64,000 bases of DNA, taken from Bacteroidota bacterium. GTDB lineage: Bacteria; Bacteroidota; Bacteroidia; B-17B0; Aurantibacillaceae. The translations under genes and the position numbers were made by a program. The notes under the pieces are model-generated. The model ran no database searches. It was not told where the DNA came from and saw nothing but the letters and a program-made list of their open reading frames with translations. Below, in pieces: positions 1-8,415 of this stretch; position 1 is the first letter of the stretch; the number at the start of each line of letters is the position of its first letter. Where the stretch lies: the NCBI GenBank assembly GCA_963169355.1, contig CAUJCR010000006.1, positions 1 through 64,000 on the forward strand. Reading direction: 5' to 3'.

Positions 1-1377
1 CAGGAGGTACAGCAGGTTATACTTATAATTGGGCACCAAGTGGTGGTACTAGTGCCACAGCAAGTGGTTTAGCAAGTGGCAACTATTCAGTAACTATTAC
101 TGATGCTAATAGTTGTACGCTAACTGCCATAGCAAATATTACTTCAGCAAGTGGGCCAACTCTTTCAGTGAGTTCTCAAACTAATGTAAATTGTTTTGGT
201 GCTAATACGGGTACAGCAACTGTAGCAGGAAGTGGCGGAACAGGACCTTATACTTATACATGGTCGCCAGGTAACTTAAACGGTGCTTCGCAAACTAATT
301 TATCAGCTGGTACTTATACTATAAACGTAAGTGATGTGGGTGGATGTGTTGGAACAAACACTTTAATTATTACTCAACCTGCGAGTTCAATTACGGCCGT
401 TATGAGCACAACAGCTGCAAGTTGTGGAAGTAGTAATGGAGTAGCGTCTGTGTCAGCTTCAGGAGGTACAGCAGGTTATACTTATAATTGGGCACCAAGT
501 GGTGGTACTAGTGCCACAGCAAGTGGTTTAGCAAGTGGCAACTATTCAGTAACTATTACTGATGCTAATAGTTGTACGTTAACTGCCATAGCAAATATTA
601 CTTCAGCAAGTGGGCCAACTCTTTCAGTGAGTTCTCAAACTAATGTAAATTGTTTTGGTGCTAGTACTGGTACAGCAACCGTAGCAGGAAGTGGAGGTAC
701 AGGACCTTATACTTATACATGGTCGCCTGGAAATTTAAACGGTGCTTCACAAACTAGTTTGAGTGCAGGAACATACACTATAAACGTAAGTGATGCGGGT
801 GGATGTGTTGGAACAAACACTTTAATTATTACTCAACCAGCAAGTTCAATTACGGCTGTTATGAGCACAACAGCTGCAAGTTGTGGAAGTAGTAATGGAG
901 TAGCGTCTGTATCAGCTTCAGGAGGTACAGCAGGTTATACTTACAATTGGACACCAAGTGGAGGCTCTGGTGCCACAGCAAGTGGTTTAGCAAGTGGCAA
1001 CTATTCAGTAACTATTACGGATGCTAATAGTTGTACACTAACCGCCATAGCAAATATTACTTCGGCAAGTGGACCAACTCTTTCAGTGAGTTCTCAAAGC
1101 AATGTAAATTGTTTTGGTGCTAATACTGGTACAGCAACTGTAGCAGGAAGTGGCGGAACAGGACCTTATACTTATACATGGTCGCCTGGAAATTTAAACG
1201 GTGCTTCACAAACTAGTTTGGGTGCAGGAACATACACTATAAACGTAAGTGATGCAGGTGGATGTATTGGAACAAATACTTTAACTATTACTCAACCTGC
1301 AACAGGATTAAGTGGCGCTATTACAAATTCTCCAACAGGTTGTGGTAATAATGTGGGTAGTGCTACTGTAACTGTAT
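1..1377 (+). repeat. 459-bp tandem repeat in adhesin gene (three copies visible, fourth degenerate)
   Basis: Copies begin at 1, 460 and 919, an exact 459-bp (153-codon) period, and a degenerate copy continues at 1378. Bases 1-180 and 460-639 differ at one position. The next stretch differs at many sites, mostly silent, while that part of copy 2 closely matches copy 3. This patchwork suggests recombination or gene conversion between repeats. The first copy is cut by the window edge, so the full array may be longer. Confidence 0.95.
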
Positions 1378-2507
1378 CAGGAGGAACACCTACATATTCT
1401 TATAGTTGGTCGCCTACATCGGGTAGTAGCAACTCCATTACGGGATTAGGTGCTGGAAATATTTCTGTTTTAGTTACAGACAATAACGGTTGCACTATTT
1501 CATTTAGCACCACCATTAACTCATCTGGCACTGGACCAACTCTTTCAGTTGCATCACAAACAAATGTAAATTGTACAAATGCAAATAGTGGAGCCGCAAC
1601 CATTAACACATCAGGTACTGGACCATATACTTATACATGGGTTCCAACAGGAGGTAATACTGTTACAGCTACTGGGTTGGGGGCTGGAAATTATACAGTT
1701 TTTGTAAGTGATGCCGCACTTTGTACAAGTACCATAGCCGTATCTATTGCTCAAAGTCCAAGTGTTGCTTTAAATATTACCTCTACGAATGCAAGTTGTA
1801 TGGATAATGATGGAGAGGCTTCTGTTACTATTTCTGGAGGTACAGCACCTACAACTATTTTATGGAGTAACAATAGCACAACAAGTACAATTTCAGGGTT
1901 ATCCACCGGAAGTTATAGTGTATTAGTTACCGATGCTAATGGGTGTACAGCATCAGGTACAACTAATATTATGAGTGTAGGGACACTTACCGTAAACATC
2001 AATAACGACGTTACCATTATGGAGGGGCAAAGCACACCACTCTTGGTTCAAGTGCCTTCTAATGCAAGTGTTTTTTGGACACCTGTCGAAGGATTAAGTT
2101 GCACAAATTGTCCTAATCCCATTGCTTCTCCAACCGTTACAACAGAGTATTGTGCTTTATCTATTGTTGGAACCTGTACTAACACATCGTGTACTAACGT
2201 AACTGTAAAAATTGATTGTAGTAGTAATAGTGATTATAGCACACCAAACGCATTTACACCTAATGGTGATGGTATAAATGATGAATTTTGTTTAAAAGGC
2301 TGGAAAAAATGTATTAATACATTCTATATCGCAATCTATAATCGTTGGGGCGAAAAGGTATATGACTCTGATGATGCCGATTTTTGTTGGGATGGGAAAT
2401 TTAGGGGTACATTATTAAACGCTGGTGTATTTGTATTCTACATCAAAGCTAGTTTAGATGACGGAAGTAATATTACAAGAAAAGGAAATATTAATCTTAT
2501 ACGATAA
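1..2507 (+). CDS. SprB-like repeat adhesin with type B T9SS C-terminal domain (5' end missing)
   Basis: The reading frame is open from the left edge (first full codon at base 3), so this is the 3' part of a larger gene; the GTG at 168 lies inside a repeat and is not a start. The protein is a string of Ser/Thr/Gly-rich modules of about 75 residues, each with a GTGPYTYTW-like or GGTAGYTYNW-like core and a Cys pair, as in SprB-type adhesins. Modules pair into a 153-residue unit repeated almost exactly. The last ~90 residues (NAFTPNGDGIND, then IYNRWGEKVY and W-DGK) are the gliding-motility-associated C-terminal domain, a type B sorting signal for the type IX secretion system. Expected role: cell-surface adhesin or gliding filament. 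The PorP/SprF gene begins 5 bp after the stop, the usual partner arrangement. Family is certain; the ligand is unknown. Confidence 0.9.
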   Translation, partial: GGTAGYTYNWAPSGGTSATASGLASGNYSVTITDANSCTLTAIANITSASGPTLSVSSQTNVNCFGANTGTATVAGSGGTGPYTYTWSPGNLNGASQTNLSAGTYTINVSDVGGCVGTNTLIITQPASSITAVMSTTAASCGSSNGVASVSASGGTAGYTYNWAPSGGTSATASGLASGNYSVTITDANSCTLTAIANITSASGPTLSVSSQTNVNCFGASTGTATVAGSGGTGPYTYTWSPGNLNGASQTSLSAGTYTINVSDAGGCVGTNTLIITQPASSITAVMSTTAASCGSSNGVASVSASGGTAGYTYNWTPSGGSGATASGLASGNYSVTITDANSCTLTAIANITSASGPTLSVSSQSNVNCFGANTGTATVAGSGGTGPYTYTWSPGNLNGASQTSLGAGTYTINVSDAGGCIGTNTLTITQPATGLSGAITNSPTGCGNNVGSATVTVSGGTPTYSYSWSPTSGSSNSITGLGAGNISVLVTDNNGCTISFSTTINSSGTGPTLSVASQTNVNCTNANSGAATINTSGTGPYTYTWVPTGGNTVTATGLGAGNYTVFVSDAALCTSTIAVSIAQSPSVALNITSTNASCMDNDGEASVTISGGTAPTTILWSNNSTTSTISGLSTGSYSVLVTDANGCTASGTTNIMSVGTLTVNINNDVTIMEGQSTPLLVQVPSNASVFWTPVEGLSCTNCPNPIASPTVTTEYCALSIVGTCTNTSCTNVTVKIDCSSNSDYSTPNAFTPNGDGINDEFCLKGWKKCINTFYIAIYNRWGEKVYDSDDADFCWDGKFRGTLLNAGVFVFYIKASLDDGSNITRKGNINLIR

Positions 2508-2512
2508 AGAAC

Positions 2513-3595
2513 ATGAAAAAAATAACTTCCATACTATTCATGAATCTTGCTTTATGTTCTTTCGTTAAAGCTCAAGATTTACATTTTTCTCAATATAACG
2601 AAAACCCTTTATTAATTAACCCTGCTATAGCAGGCTCTAATTATGCCATGCGTGCTTCTATTGTATATAGAGATCAATGGGCAAGTATAACCACTCCATA
2701 TCGTACTTATGGTGTATCATTTGATACACGTTTAAATGCGGGCAATTGGAAACAAGTTGATGCAAGAAGAGGAATGATTTTTCAAAAAGCAAAAAACAGA
2801 TTAGCCGCAGGTATTGCTATTTATAATGATAAGGCGGGTGACTCTAAAATGGGAACACTTGTGTCTAATGCTTCATTAGCCATGTCTTTCCCTTTCAATA
2901 CATATAGTAGTCTTTCATTTGGACTTCAGGCAGGCTTTATACAGCGCAAGATGGATGGTGGAAAATTATTATATAGTAGTCAATATAATGGTTACACTTA
3001 TGATCCTACTTTACCTTCAGGAGAATTATATACACGAACAAATTTTATTTATGGCGATTTTAGTAGCGGCGTAGCTTACACCTATTCTAAAGAAGAAACT
3101 TCAATAGGTTCAAATAATCAGTTAAAAGCTCAAATAGGATTAGGTGCTTTTCACCTTACAAGTCCTAATCAAAATTTTGTTGGTAGCGAGTCGGATAGAC
3201 TTAAAAGAAAATTTGTGTTTCATGGTAATTTATTATTTGGCATTGCCAATTCATCATTTGGTGTGGCACCAAGCTGGTTAGCAGAATTACAAGGTCCATC
3301 AAAAGAAATTTTAGCAGGCTTAATGTTTAAATACTATATAAAAAATAATTCTAAATACACAGGAATCATTAAACAATCTTCTATAGGCCTAGGTGCTTAC
3401 TACCGAACAGGCGATGCTGTTATTGCTTCTGTTTTAATTGAAACAGGTAGATTTGCCGTAGGGTTTAGTTATGATATAAACACCTCTAGTTTAGTGAATG
3501 CTAGTAGAGGACGAAGTGCTTTTGAAATTACATTGCGTGTTGTAACACCAAGCGCTTATTTATATCAAAGAAAACCAAAAGCTATGTTTAGATAA
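2513..3595 (+). CDS. PorP/SprF family T9SS membrane protein
   Basis: The 360-residue protein has a signal peptide (residues 1-20, ending VKAQ) followed by the hallmark family N-terminus DLHFSQYNENPLLINPAIAG. The rest alternates short aromatic/Gly strands, as expected of an outer-membrane barrel. PorP/SprF proteins cooperate with adhesins carrying type B C-terminal domains during type IX export and surface anchoring. The start lies 5 bp after the adhesin stop, so the two are almost certainly cotranscribed, and this copy is probably dedicated to that adhesin. A second family member is encoded at 49116. Family assignment is firm; specificity for the upstream adhesin is inferred from position. 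Confidence 0.93.
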   Translation: MKKITSILFMNLALCSFVKAQDLHFSQYNENPLLINPAIAGSNYAMRASIVYRDQWASITTPYRTYGVSFDTRLNAGNWKQVDARRGMIFQKAKNRLAAGIAIYNDKAGDSKMGTLVSNASLAMSFPFNTYSSLSFGLQAGFIQRKMDGGKLLYSSQYNGYTYDPTLPSGELYTRTNFIYGDFSSGVAYTYSKEETSIGSNNQLKAQIGLGAFHLTSPNQNFVGSESDRLKRKFVFHGNLLFGIANSSFGVAPSWLAELQGPSKEILAGLMFKYYIKNNSKYTGIIKQSSIGLGAYYRTGDAVIASVLIETGRFAVGFSYDINTSSLVNASRGRSAFEITLRVVTPSAYLYQRKPKAMFR

Positions 3596-3712
3596 AGCAT
3601 GTGGAGTATTTGCTTGCAACAAGTGAACAGGCATTGTATTAGATGCACTCAAAAAAAATTCTATTTTGAGTGGTTCGAAAAAAAAGGAAGCATACAGTTT
3701 CAGTGAGTTAAA

Positions 3713-3744
3713 TTTGGAAATTGTTAACTTTATAGTTAACTTTG
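3713..3744 (+). promoter_or_regulatory. Promoter and likely autoregulatory operator of the toxin-antitoxin operon
   Basis: TTTG at 3713-3716, a 20-bp spacer and TAACTTTG at 3737-3744 match the Bacteroidota TTTG-N20-TAnnTTTG consensus exactly. Two GTTAAC palindromes (3723-3728 and 3735-3740) lie 12 bp apart, the second overlapping the -7 box, which is where a HigA-type repressor would bind. The GTG start at 3749 is only 4 nt downstream of the box. Confidence 0.75.
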
Positions 3745-3748
3745 TATT

Positions 3749-4099
3749 GTGACTACAGAAAGACAACTCATTTTCTTCAAACACTATTTCACTGAGTTTT
3801 ACCTCGCTCAATCGAAAAAAGTGCAGGAAAAAATAGAATATGTTTTTAAAATATTGCGGACAGTTGAAAAGGTTCCTAAAAAATTTCTAGATCACATGAC
3901 AGGCACCGACGGACTTTATGAAATTAGAATTGAAGTTGGAAGTGATATTTTCAGGGTTTTCTGTTGTTTCGACAAAGGCAATTTGGTTATTTTGTTTAAT
4001 GGATTTCAAAAGAAATCACAAAAGACACCAAAACAAGAATTAGAATTAGCCGAAAAATTAAAAAGAGAATATTTTCAAATTAAAAATAAAAAGTTATGA
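3749..4099 (+). CDS. higB: HigB-like (RelE/Gp49 superfamily) toxin
   Basis: This 116-residue basic protein resembles the phage-derived Gp49-like/HigB toxin family: a helical N-terminus, then GLYEIRIEVGSDIFRVFCCF and LVILFNGFQKKSQKTP, the strand-and-lysine core typical of RelE-fold ribosome-dependent mRNA interferases. Expected action: mRNA cleavage in the cytoplasm when not neutralised. The start is GTG at 3749, preceded at 4 nt by a strong promoter box, so the transcript may be leaderless. It overlaps the antitoxin by 4 bp (ATGA) in toxin-first order, as in higBA. Toxic activity is inferred from the family; I assign no catalytic residues. Confidence 0.87.
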   Translation: MTTERQLIFFKHYFTEFYLAQSKKVQEKIEYVFKILRTVEKVPKKFLDHMTGTDGLYEIRIEVGSDIFRVFCCFDKGNLVILFNGFQKKSQKTPKQELELAEKLKREYFQIKNKKL

Positions 4100-4401
4100 A
4101 AACTAAAAACATAAAAGAGGCTAGAACGTTTGATGAATTACTTGATATTAAGTATGGAAAAATCGGAACTTCTAGACGTGACAAATTTGAAGAGAAAGCG
4201 CAATATTTTGTAATAAGTGAAATGTTAAAGGAAGCTCGCAAGGAAGCTAACATGACACAAGACGAATTGGCTGAAAAAGTTGGCACCAAAAAAAGCTATA
4301 TTTCAAGACTTGAAAATGGTAAATGCGATATTCAACTTTCGACACTCTACAGGATTTTCGAATTCGGACTTGGCAGATCAATAAACTTGCTAATAAGATA
4401 A
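4096..4401 (+). CDS. higA: HigA-like XRE-family antitoxin
   Basis: This 101-residue protein carries a Cro/C1-type helix-turn-helix (residues ~45-95: EARKEANMTQDELAEKVGT, then SYISRLENGKCDIQLSTL). The N-terminal half probably contacts the toxin. It would neutralise the HigB-like toxin and repress the shared promoter, where two GTTAAC repeats overlap the -7 box. The ATG overlaps the toxin stop by 4 bp, indicating translational coupling. No terminator is evident downstream; a 54-bp repeat shared with 29293-29346 begins 25 bp after the stop. Confidence 0.88.
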   Translation: MKTKNIKEARTFDELLDIKYGKIGTSRRDKFEEKAQYFVISEMLKEARKEANMTQDELAEKVGTKKSYISRLENGKCDIQLSTLYRIFEFGLGRSINLLIR

Positions 4402-4426
4402 CCTCACAATCAACAACATCTAAGGC

Positions 4427-4480
4427 TTAAACAAGTCTCTGCTTCGATTTAATCCTGTGCCTGTCTGCCTTTGGCAGGTT
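4427..4480. repeat. 54-bp dispersed repeat, copy A
   Basis: This segment, from TTAAACAAGTC to TTTGGCAGGTT, aligns without gaps to 29293-29346 on the same strand. By my count about eight positions differ, all transitions. The preceding ~15 bases are also related. It contains a short CTGCC-TTT-GGCAG hairpin that is not intact in copy B. Both copies sit beside accessory genes. Confidence 0.8.
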
Positions 4481-4521
4481 GAATATCTCGGAATGTAACA
4501 TTTACAAAACATGCACCATGT

Positions 4522-5730
4522 CTACTCTTTCTCGCTTTTAGAGATAACTAAGGTAGCAACCCCATTACCAATTATATTGGTAATCGCTCTTGCCTCGCTC
4601 ATAAATTTATCTACACCCAATAAAAAAGCCAATCCTTCAACAGGTATGGTGTGAATAGCAGTGAGTGTTGATGCCAATACCACAAAGCCGCTACCTGTTA
4701 CTCCAGCAGCACCTTTAGAGGTAAGCATTAAAATACCGATAATACTTATCATTTCGGGCACGCTCAACTCTACATGATATAGTTGTGCTATAAAAATAAC
4801 AGCCATTGATAAATAAATGGAAGTGCCATCTAAGTTAAATGAATAACCCGTTGGCACCACTAAACCTACAACCGATTTACTACAACCATAATCTTCTAGT
4901 TTTTTCATTAATGAAGGCAGTGCCGCTTCTGAAGATGAAGTGCCCAACACAATGAGCAATTCTTCTTTGATGTGTTTTAAAAAATGCCAAATACTTATTT
5001 TATAATATTTAAGTATAGAACCTAAAATTAAAAAAATAAAAATGGCCATGGTTAAGTACACACATAGTAATAATTTAATTAACGGAATTAAAGAGGCTAC
5101 TCCAAATTTTCCAACCGCAAATGCCATGCCTCCAAAAGCACCAAGTGGCGCTAAATACATTACAAAGGTTAATGCTTTAAAAACATATTTAGAAACAGAT
5201 TCAAAAGAGTTTACAATGGTAACTCTATATTTTAAATTACTAATTATAATACCAACACACAATGCAATTATTAAAACTTGTAATGTGATGTTTGAAGCAA
5301 AAAAATCAAACCAACTAAATGCTTGTGTTTGTTGTGTGTATTTTGAAATATCTTTTGTGCTTAAATTACCCATATTAATGTTGCCTGGTTTTAATATATG
5401 CGCAACTAATAATCCAATCACTAAGGCAAAAGTGGTTACCACTTCAAAATACAATAAAGCCTTTATACCTATTCTTCCTACTTTTTTTAAATCGCCCATG
5501 CTACTAATTCCCAACACAATGGTTAAAAATATTATGGGCACAATAAATAATTTAATGAGTTCAATAAAACCTTTTCCTACTATTTCCATCTTTACACCAA
5601 CTGAAGGATAAAAATGCCCTAATAAAATACCTGCTACAATAGCCACTAATACGTGTAAAGCCGTATTTGTAATCAAGCGATAAAAGAGTGATTTTTTTGC
5701 TGTTTTGGTGCTATCGTGTGTAAATGCCAT
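4522..5730 (-). CDS. Dicarboxylate/amino acid:cation symporter (DAACS family, DctA/GltP-like)
   Basis: This 402-residue inner-membrane protein has about eight transmembrane segments plus the re-entrant hairpins of the DAACS family. Signatures are the serine-rich GTSSSEAALPSLMKKLE hairpin and VVPTGYSFNLDGTSIYLSMAVIFIAQ with the transport motif FNLDGT. It probably imports C4-dicarboxylates or glutamate/aspartate with protons or Na+; GCSKSVVGLVVPTGYSFN recalls DctA, but substrate and cation cannot be fixed. It starts 27 bp after the stop of the upstream TMTC-like gene on the same strand, so cotranscription is possible. Confidence 0.92.
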   Translation of the reverse strand: MAFTHDSTKTAKKSLFYRLITNTALHVLVAIVAGILLGHFYPSVGVKMEIVGKGFIELIKLFIVPIIFLTIVLGISSMGDLKKVGRIGIKALLYFEVVTTFALVIGLLVAHILKPGNINMGNLSTKDISKYTQQTQAFSWFDFFASNITLQVLIIALCVGIIISNLKYRVTIVNSFESVSKYVFKALTFVMYLAPLGAFGGMAFAVGKFGVASLIPLIKLLLCVYLTMAIFIFLILGSILKYYKISIWHFLKHIKEELLIVLGTSSSEAALPSLMKKLEDYGCSKSVVGLVVPTGYSFNLDGTSIYLSMAVIFIAQLYHVELSVPEMISIIGILMLTSKGAAGVTGSGFVVLASTLTAIHTIPVEGLAFLLGVDKFMSEARAITNIIGNGVATLVISKSEKE

Positions 5731-5757
5731 TATTAAAAATAAACAAAATTTTTGGTA

Positions 5758-7587
5758 TTAATGGCAATAGGTTTGAAAGGCTTGTTGGGCAGGTGAGAAA
5801 CCTAAGTCAATAGCTTTTTTTAAATCCTCACAAGGGTTTTGTTTTAAATTTACTTTCACCACTCCTCTCCAATAATAAGTTTCTGGATATTGTGGGTCAA
5901 TTAAAATAGCCTTATCAAAATCACTTAAACAAGACGAGTATTGTTGCATCTTACCATACAATATACCTCTTCTTAAATAATATAAAGGATTGTCGGGTGT
6001 GATGCTGATTGCTTTATTGTAAAAGGATAAAGCTTGTGGTAGTTGATTTGTTTCATCATAACAAGTAGCTATTACAAAATTAGCTTTGTTATTATTAGTA
6101 TCTTCAATTAACGCTTGTTGCGCATCTTTAATAGCTTTATCATATTGCTTTAATTCGTAAAACACATTGGCTCTTGCTACATAAGCCTTATAATAGTTTT
6201 TTAAAGCAATGGCTTTATCAAAATCACTTAGCGCATCTTTGTATCGGTTAGTTTGGGCATATAACAATCCTCTATTATAATATCCTTTATAATATGCTTT
6301 GTTTTCGTTAATAGCTGCATTTAAGTAGCGCATGGCAAGATCATAGTTTTTATTTAACATATACTGCGCTCCTAAACTATTAAGTGCTACAAACGAGTGC
6401 GGATATTTTTTTAAAATATCCGAATAAAGCGCAGCACTATCCCTCCACACATTTACCCTAAAAAAAGTAAGCAACCCAAAAAGTAAAAATAAAACAACCA
6501 AAGCAATTTTAAATTTTTGTTCGTTGGTTTTAAAAAGTGATAAAATAGAAATACATAAACCAATAATTGGTAAATACATATAACGGTCGGCGGTGAGCAC
6601 CTCGCCAAAAGGAATGAACTGAAGCACTAAGAGTAAATTAACGATAAAAAATAAAATACCAAACAGGAATTGTTTTTTTCCTAATCTAAACAACTTATAT
6701 AAAATAATCCCTAATAATACAAGACAAGCATATCCAAGCGAAAGTGCTAAAAGTTTATGTTGCGGATATGGATAAATAACCGATAACTCTATTGGCGCGA
6801 TAAATTTATAAAGGTATTGCACCAATGCGTAACCTGCATATCCAATACGTTCGTGAATAGCATAAGCATGAGATTCGTTTATAAATTTATCCTCGGTTCG
6901 GGTATAAATAGTAGCAATACCCAATATAAGCGCCAAAACAAAAAATGGGATTTTATTAATGAACGTAATTTTGTTTTTTTCAAGAATGAGATAGTCTAAT
7001 AAAAACAAACACAGTGGGAAACAAATGGCCGATGGTTTGCTAAGTACTGAAATAAGAAACAGCAACAAAGTAAATACATAGTATTTTTTTTGATGTTCTA
7101 TTAAATATCGGGTATAAAAAATAAGACCTAATAGAAAAAAGAAACTATACATGATGTTATTTTTGGCCGACACCCATGCAACGGTTTCTACTTGTAATGG
7201 ATGAACACAAAACACAACAGCACATATCAAGGCTTTTAAATTATTGTTTAATAAATAGCGGCACAACTGAAATACCAAAACCGCATTCACAATGTGTAAT
7301 AATACACTGATGCCATGGTGTAACATGGCATTGCCTTTAAACAAAAACCAGTCAATAGCAAAGCCAATCATAGTAATTGGCGCATAGTTTCCTACGTAAT
7401 AACTTGTAAAAAAAGCCTTTATATCAAAGCGATGCACGTCTTTATTATGAAGTAACACATCGCCATCGTCCCAACTAATAAACCCTGCCGAAAATAATTT
7501 AGAATAAATTATAAAAACTAAAAGCCCAAAAAAAGCACTATAAAGCAATAGTGTTTGAAGGGGTAGTTTTTTGGGTAAAGTATTCAT
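5758..7587 (-). CDS. Polytopic membrane protein with C-terminal TPR repeats (TMTC-like, GT-C fold suspected)
   Basis: The 609-residue product has about ten transmembrane helices in residues ~10-390, then about five TPR units (residues ~400-590; NRYKDALSDFDKAIALKNYY, KQYDKAIKDAQQALIEDTNN). The first periplasmic loop has ISWDDGDVLLHN, and further on come HPLQVETVAWVSAKNN and YMYLPIIGL, the layout of TMTC/PMT-like GT-C glycosyltransferases that use lipid-linked sugars. An acidic WDD after the first helix fits a GT-C catalytic loop. I chose the ATG at 7587: a TAAATTTG box at 7594-7601 makes the upstream in-frame ATG (7653) lie outside the transcript. It is divergent from GT2/GT9 genes, which supports a glycan role. 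Substrate unknown. Confidence 0.75.
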   Translation of the reverse strand: MNTLPKKLPLQTLLLYSAFFGLLVFIIYSKLFSAGFISWDDGDVLLHNKDVHRFDIKAFFTSYYVGNYAPITMIGFAIDWFLFKGNAMLHHGISVLLHIVNAVLVFQLCRYLLNNNLKALICAVVFCVHPLQVETVAWVSAKNNIMYSFFFLLGLIFYTRYLIEHQKKYYVFTLLLFLISVLSKPSAICFPLCLFLLDYLILEKNKITFINKIPFFVLALILGIATIYTRTEDKFINESHAYAIHERIGYAGYALVQYLYKFIAPIELSVIYPYPQHKLLALSLGYACLVLLGIILYKLFRLGKKQFLFGILFFIVNLLLVLQFIPFGEVLTADRYMYLPIIGLCISILSLFKTNEQKFKIALVVLFLLFGLLTFFRVNVWRDSAALYSDILKKYPHSFVALNSLGAQYMLNKNYDLAMRYLNAAINENKAYYKGYYNRGLLYAQTNRYKDALSDFDKAIALKNYYKAYVARANVFYELKQYDKAIKDAQQALIEDTNNNKANFVIATCYDETNQLPQALSFYNKAISITPDNPLYYLRRGILYGKMQQYSSCLSDFDKAILIDPQYPETYYWRGVVKVNLKQNPCEDLKKAIDLGFSPAQQAFQTYCH

Positions 7588-7593
7588 CGCAAA

Positions 7594-7601
7594 CAAATTT
7601 A
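7594..7601 (-). promoter_or_regulatory. TAAATTTG -7 box for the TMTC-like gene
   Basis: On the minus strand this reads TAAATTTG, matching TAnnTTTG. The ATG is 6 nt downstream, so the transcript would have essentially no leader. A TTTG-like -33 element is only poorly spaced. Confidence 0.55.
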
Positions 7602-7632
7602 AGATTTGTATAGAAACAAACGAACTAAATCT

Positions 7633-7640
7633 TAAATTTA
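7633..7640 (+). promoter_or_regulatory. TAAATTTA -7-like box for the GT2 gene
   Basis: One mismatch to TAnnTTTG, 4 nt before the ATG at 7645. It forms a compact divergent promoter region with the box at 7594-7601. Confidence 0.4.
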
Positions 7641-7644
7641 CCAC

Positions 7645-8415
7645 ATGCCACAATTATCGGTTGTAATAATAACTTATAACGAAGAAAAAAATATAGCACG
7701 TTGCCTTGCCTCGGTAAAAGATATTGCCGATGAAATAGTTGTATTAGATTCTTTTAGTAAAGATAAAACCGAAGAAATTTGCCATTCATTTGGTGTAAAG
7801 TTTTATCAACACGCCTTTGATGGGCATATTCAGCAAAAAAACAGAGCCATTACCTACGCCACTTTTCCTCACATTTTATCTTTAGATGCTGATGAGGCCA
7901 TTGATGAAACCCTTAAGCAAAGTATTTTACAAGTAAAAAACAACTGGACGCATGACGGCTACTATATGAACCGACTAACGAATTATTGTGGCCATTGGGT
8001 AAAACATTGTAATTGGTATCCCGATACCAAATTAAGGTTGTGGGATAGCAGAAAAGGAGCTTGGACAGGAATTAACCCTCACGATAAGTACGAATTAACA
8101 GCTGGCGATAAAAACACAAAACATATTAAAGGCGATATTTTACATTATAGCTATTATACTATACAAGACCATTACAAACAAGTGGAGTATTTTACTACCA
8201 TTGCCTCAAAGGCTTATGTAGAAGCAGGAAAAAAAGCGCCATTTTATAAATTAATTGCTAATCCTATTGCTAAATTTATAGACCATTATTTTTTACATTT
8301 GGGGTTTTTAGATGGAAAAGCAGGATTTCTAATCTCTAAAATATCGGCTTATGCTACTTGGTTAAAATATAAAAAAATAAGAACCCTTATTCAAGAATCT
8401 ACCTTTGCAAAATAA
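7645..8415 (+). CDS. Family 2 glycosyltransferase (WaaE/KdtX-like)
   Basis: The 256-residue cytoplasmic GT-A enzyme opens with LSVVIITYNEEKNIARCLASV and has the nucleotide-sugar motif VVLDSFSKDKTEEI and the metal-binding LSLDADEAID. The middle (NYCGHWVKHCNWYPDTKLRLWDSRKGAWTG, quoted in part as H-W and W-Y-P-D-T-K-L-R-L) is typical of the WaaE/KdtX branch that adds sugars to lipopolysaccharide core. It overlaps the following GT9 gene by 11 bp, so the two are coupled and probably act on the same surface glycan. Acceptor and donor sugars are not deducible. Confidence 0.9.
   Translation: MPQLSVVIITYNEEKNIARCLASVKDIADEIVVLDSFSKDKTEEICHSFGVKFYQHAFDGHIQQKNRAITYATFPHILSLDADEAIDETLKQSILQVKNNWTHDGYYMNRLTNYCGHWVKHCNWYPDTKLRLWDSRKGAWTGINPHDKYELTAGDKNTKHIKGDILHYSYYTIQDHYKQVEYFTTIASKAYVEAGKKAPFYKLIANPIAKFIDHYFLHLGFLDGKAGFLISKISAYATWLKYKKIRTLIQESTFAK

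Noticed and set aside
168..170. GTG as a start codon for the first adhesin gene
   Set aside because: The frame is open to the left edge, and the GTG sits inside a repeat unit that also occurs at 627 and 1086.
1..1377. CRISPR-like regular repeats
   Set aside because: The period is 459 bp, the units are coding and contiguous, and there are no spacers.
3646..3672. CACTCAAAA/TTTTGAGTG hairpin as a terminator of the first PorP gene
   Set aside because: The 9-bp stem is AT-rich and not followed by a T run on the plus strand; left uncalled.
5042..5611. 189-codon open frame on the plus strand
   Set aside because: It lies wholly antisense to the symporter gene, whose motifs are clear; the composition reflects the complementary strand of membrane helices.
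7588..7653. Longer N-terminus for the TMTC-like protein
   Set aside because: It would cross the promoter box at 7594-7601 and overlap the divergent GT2 gene start.
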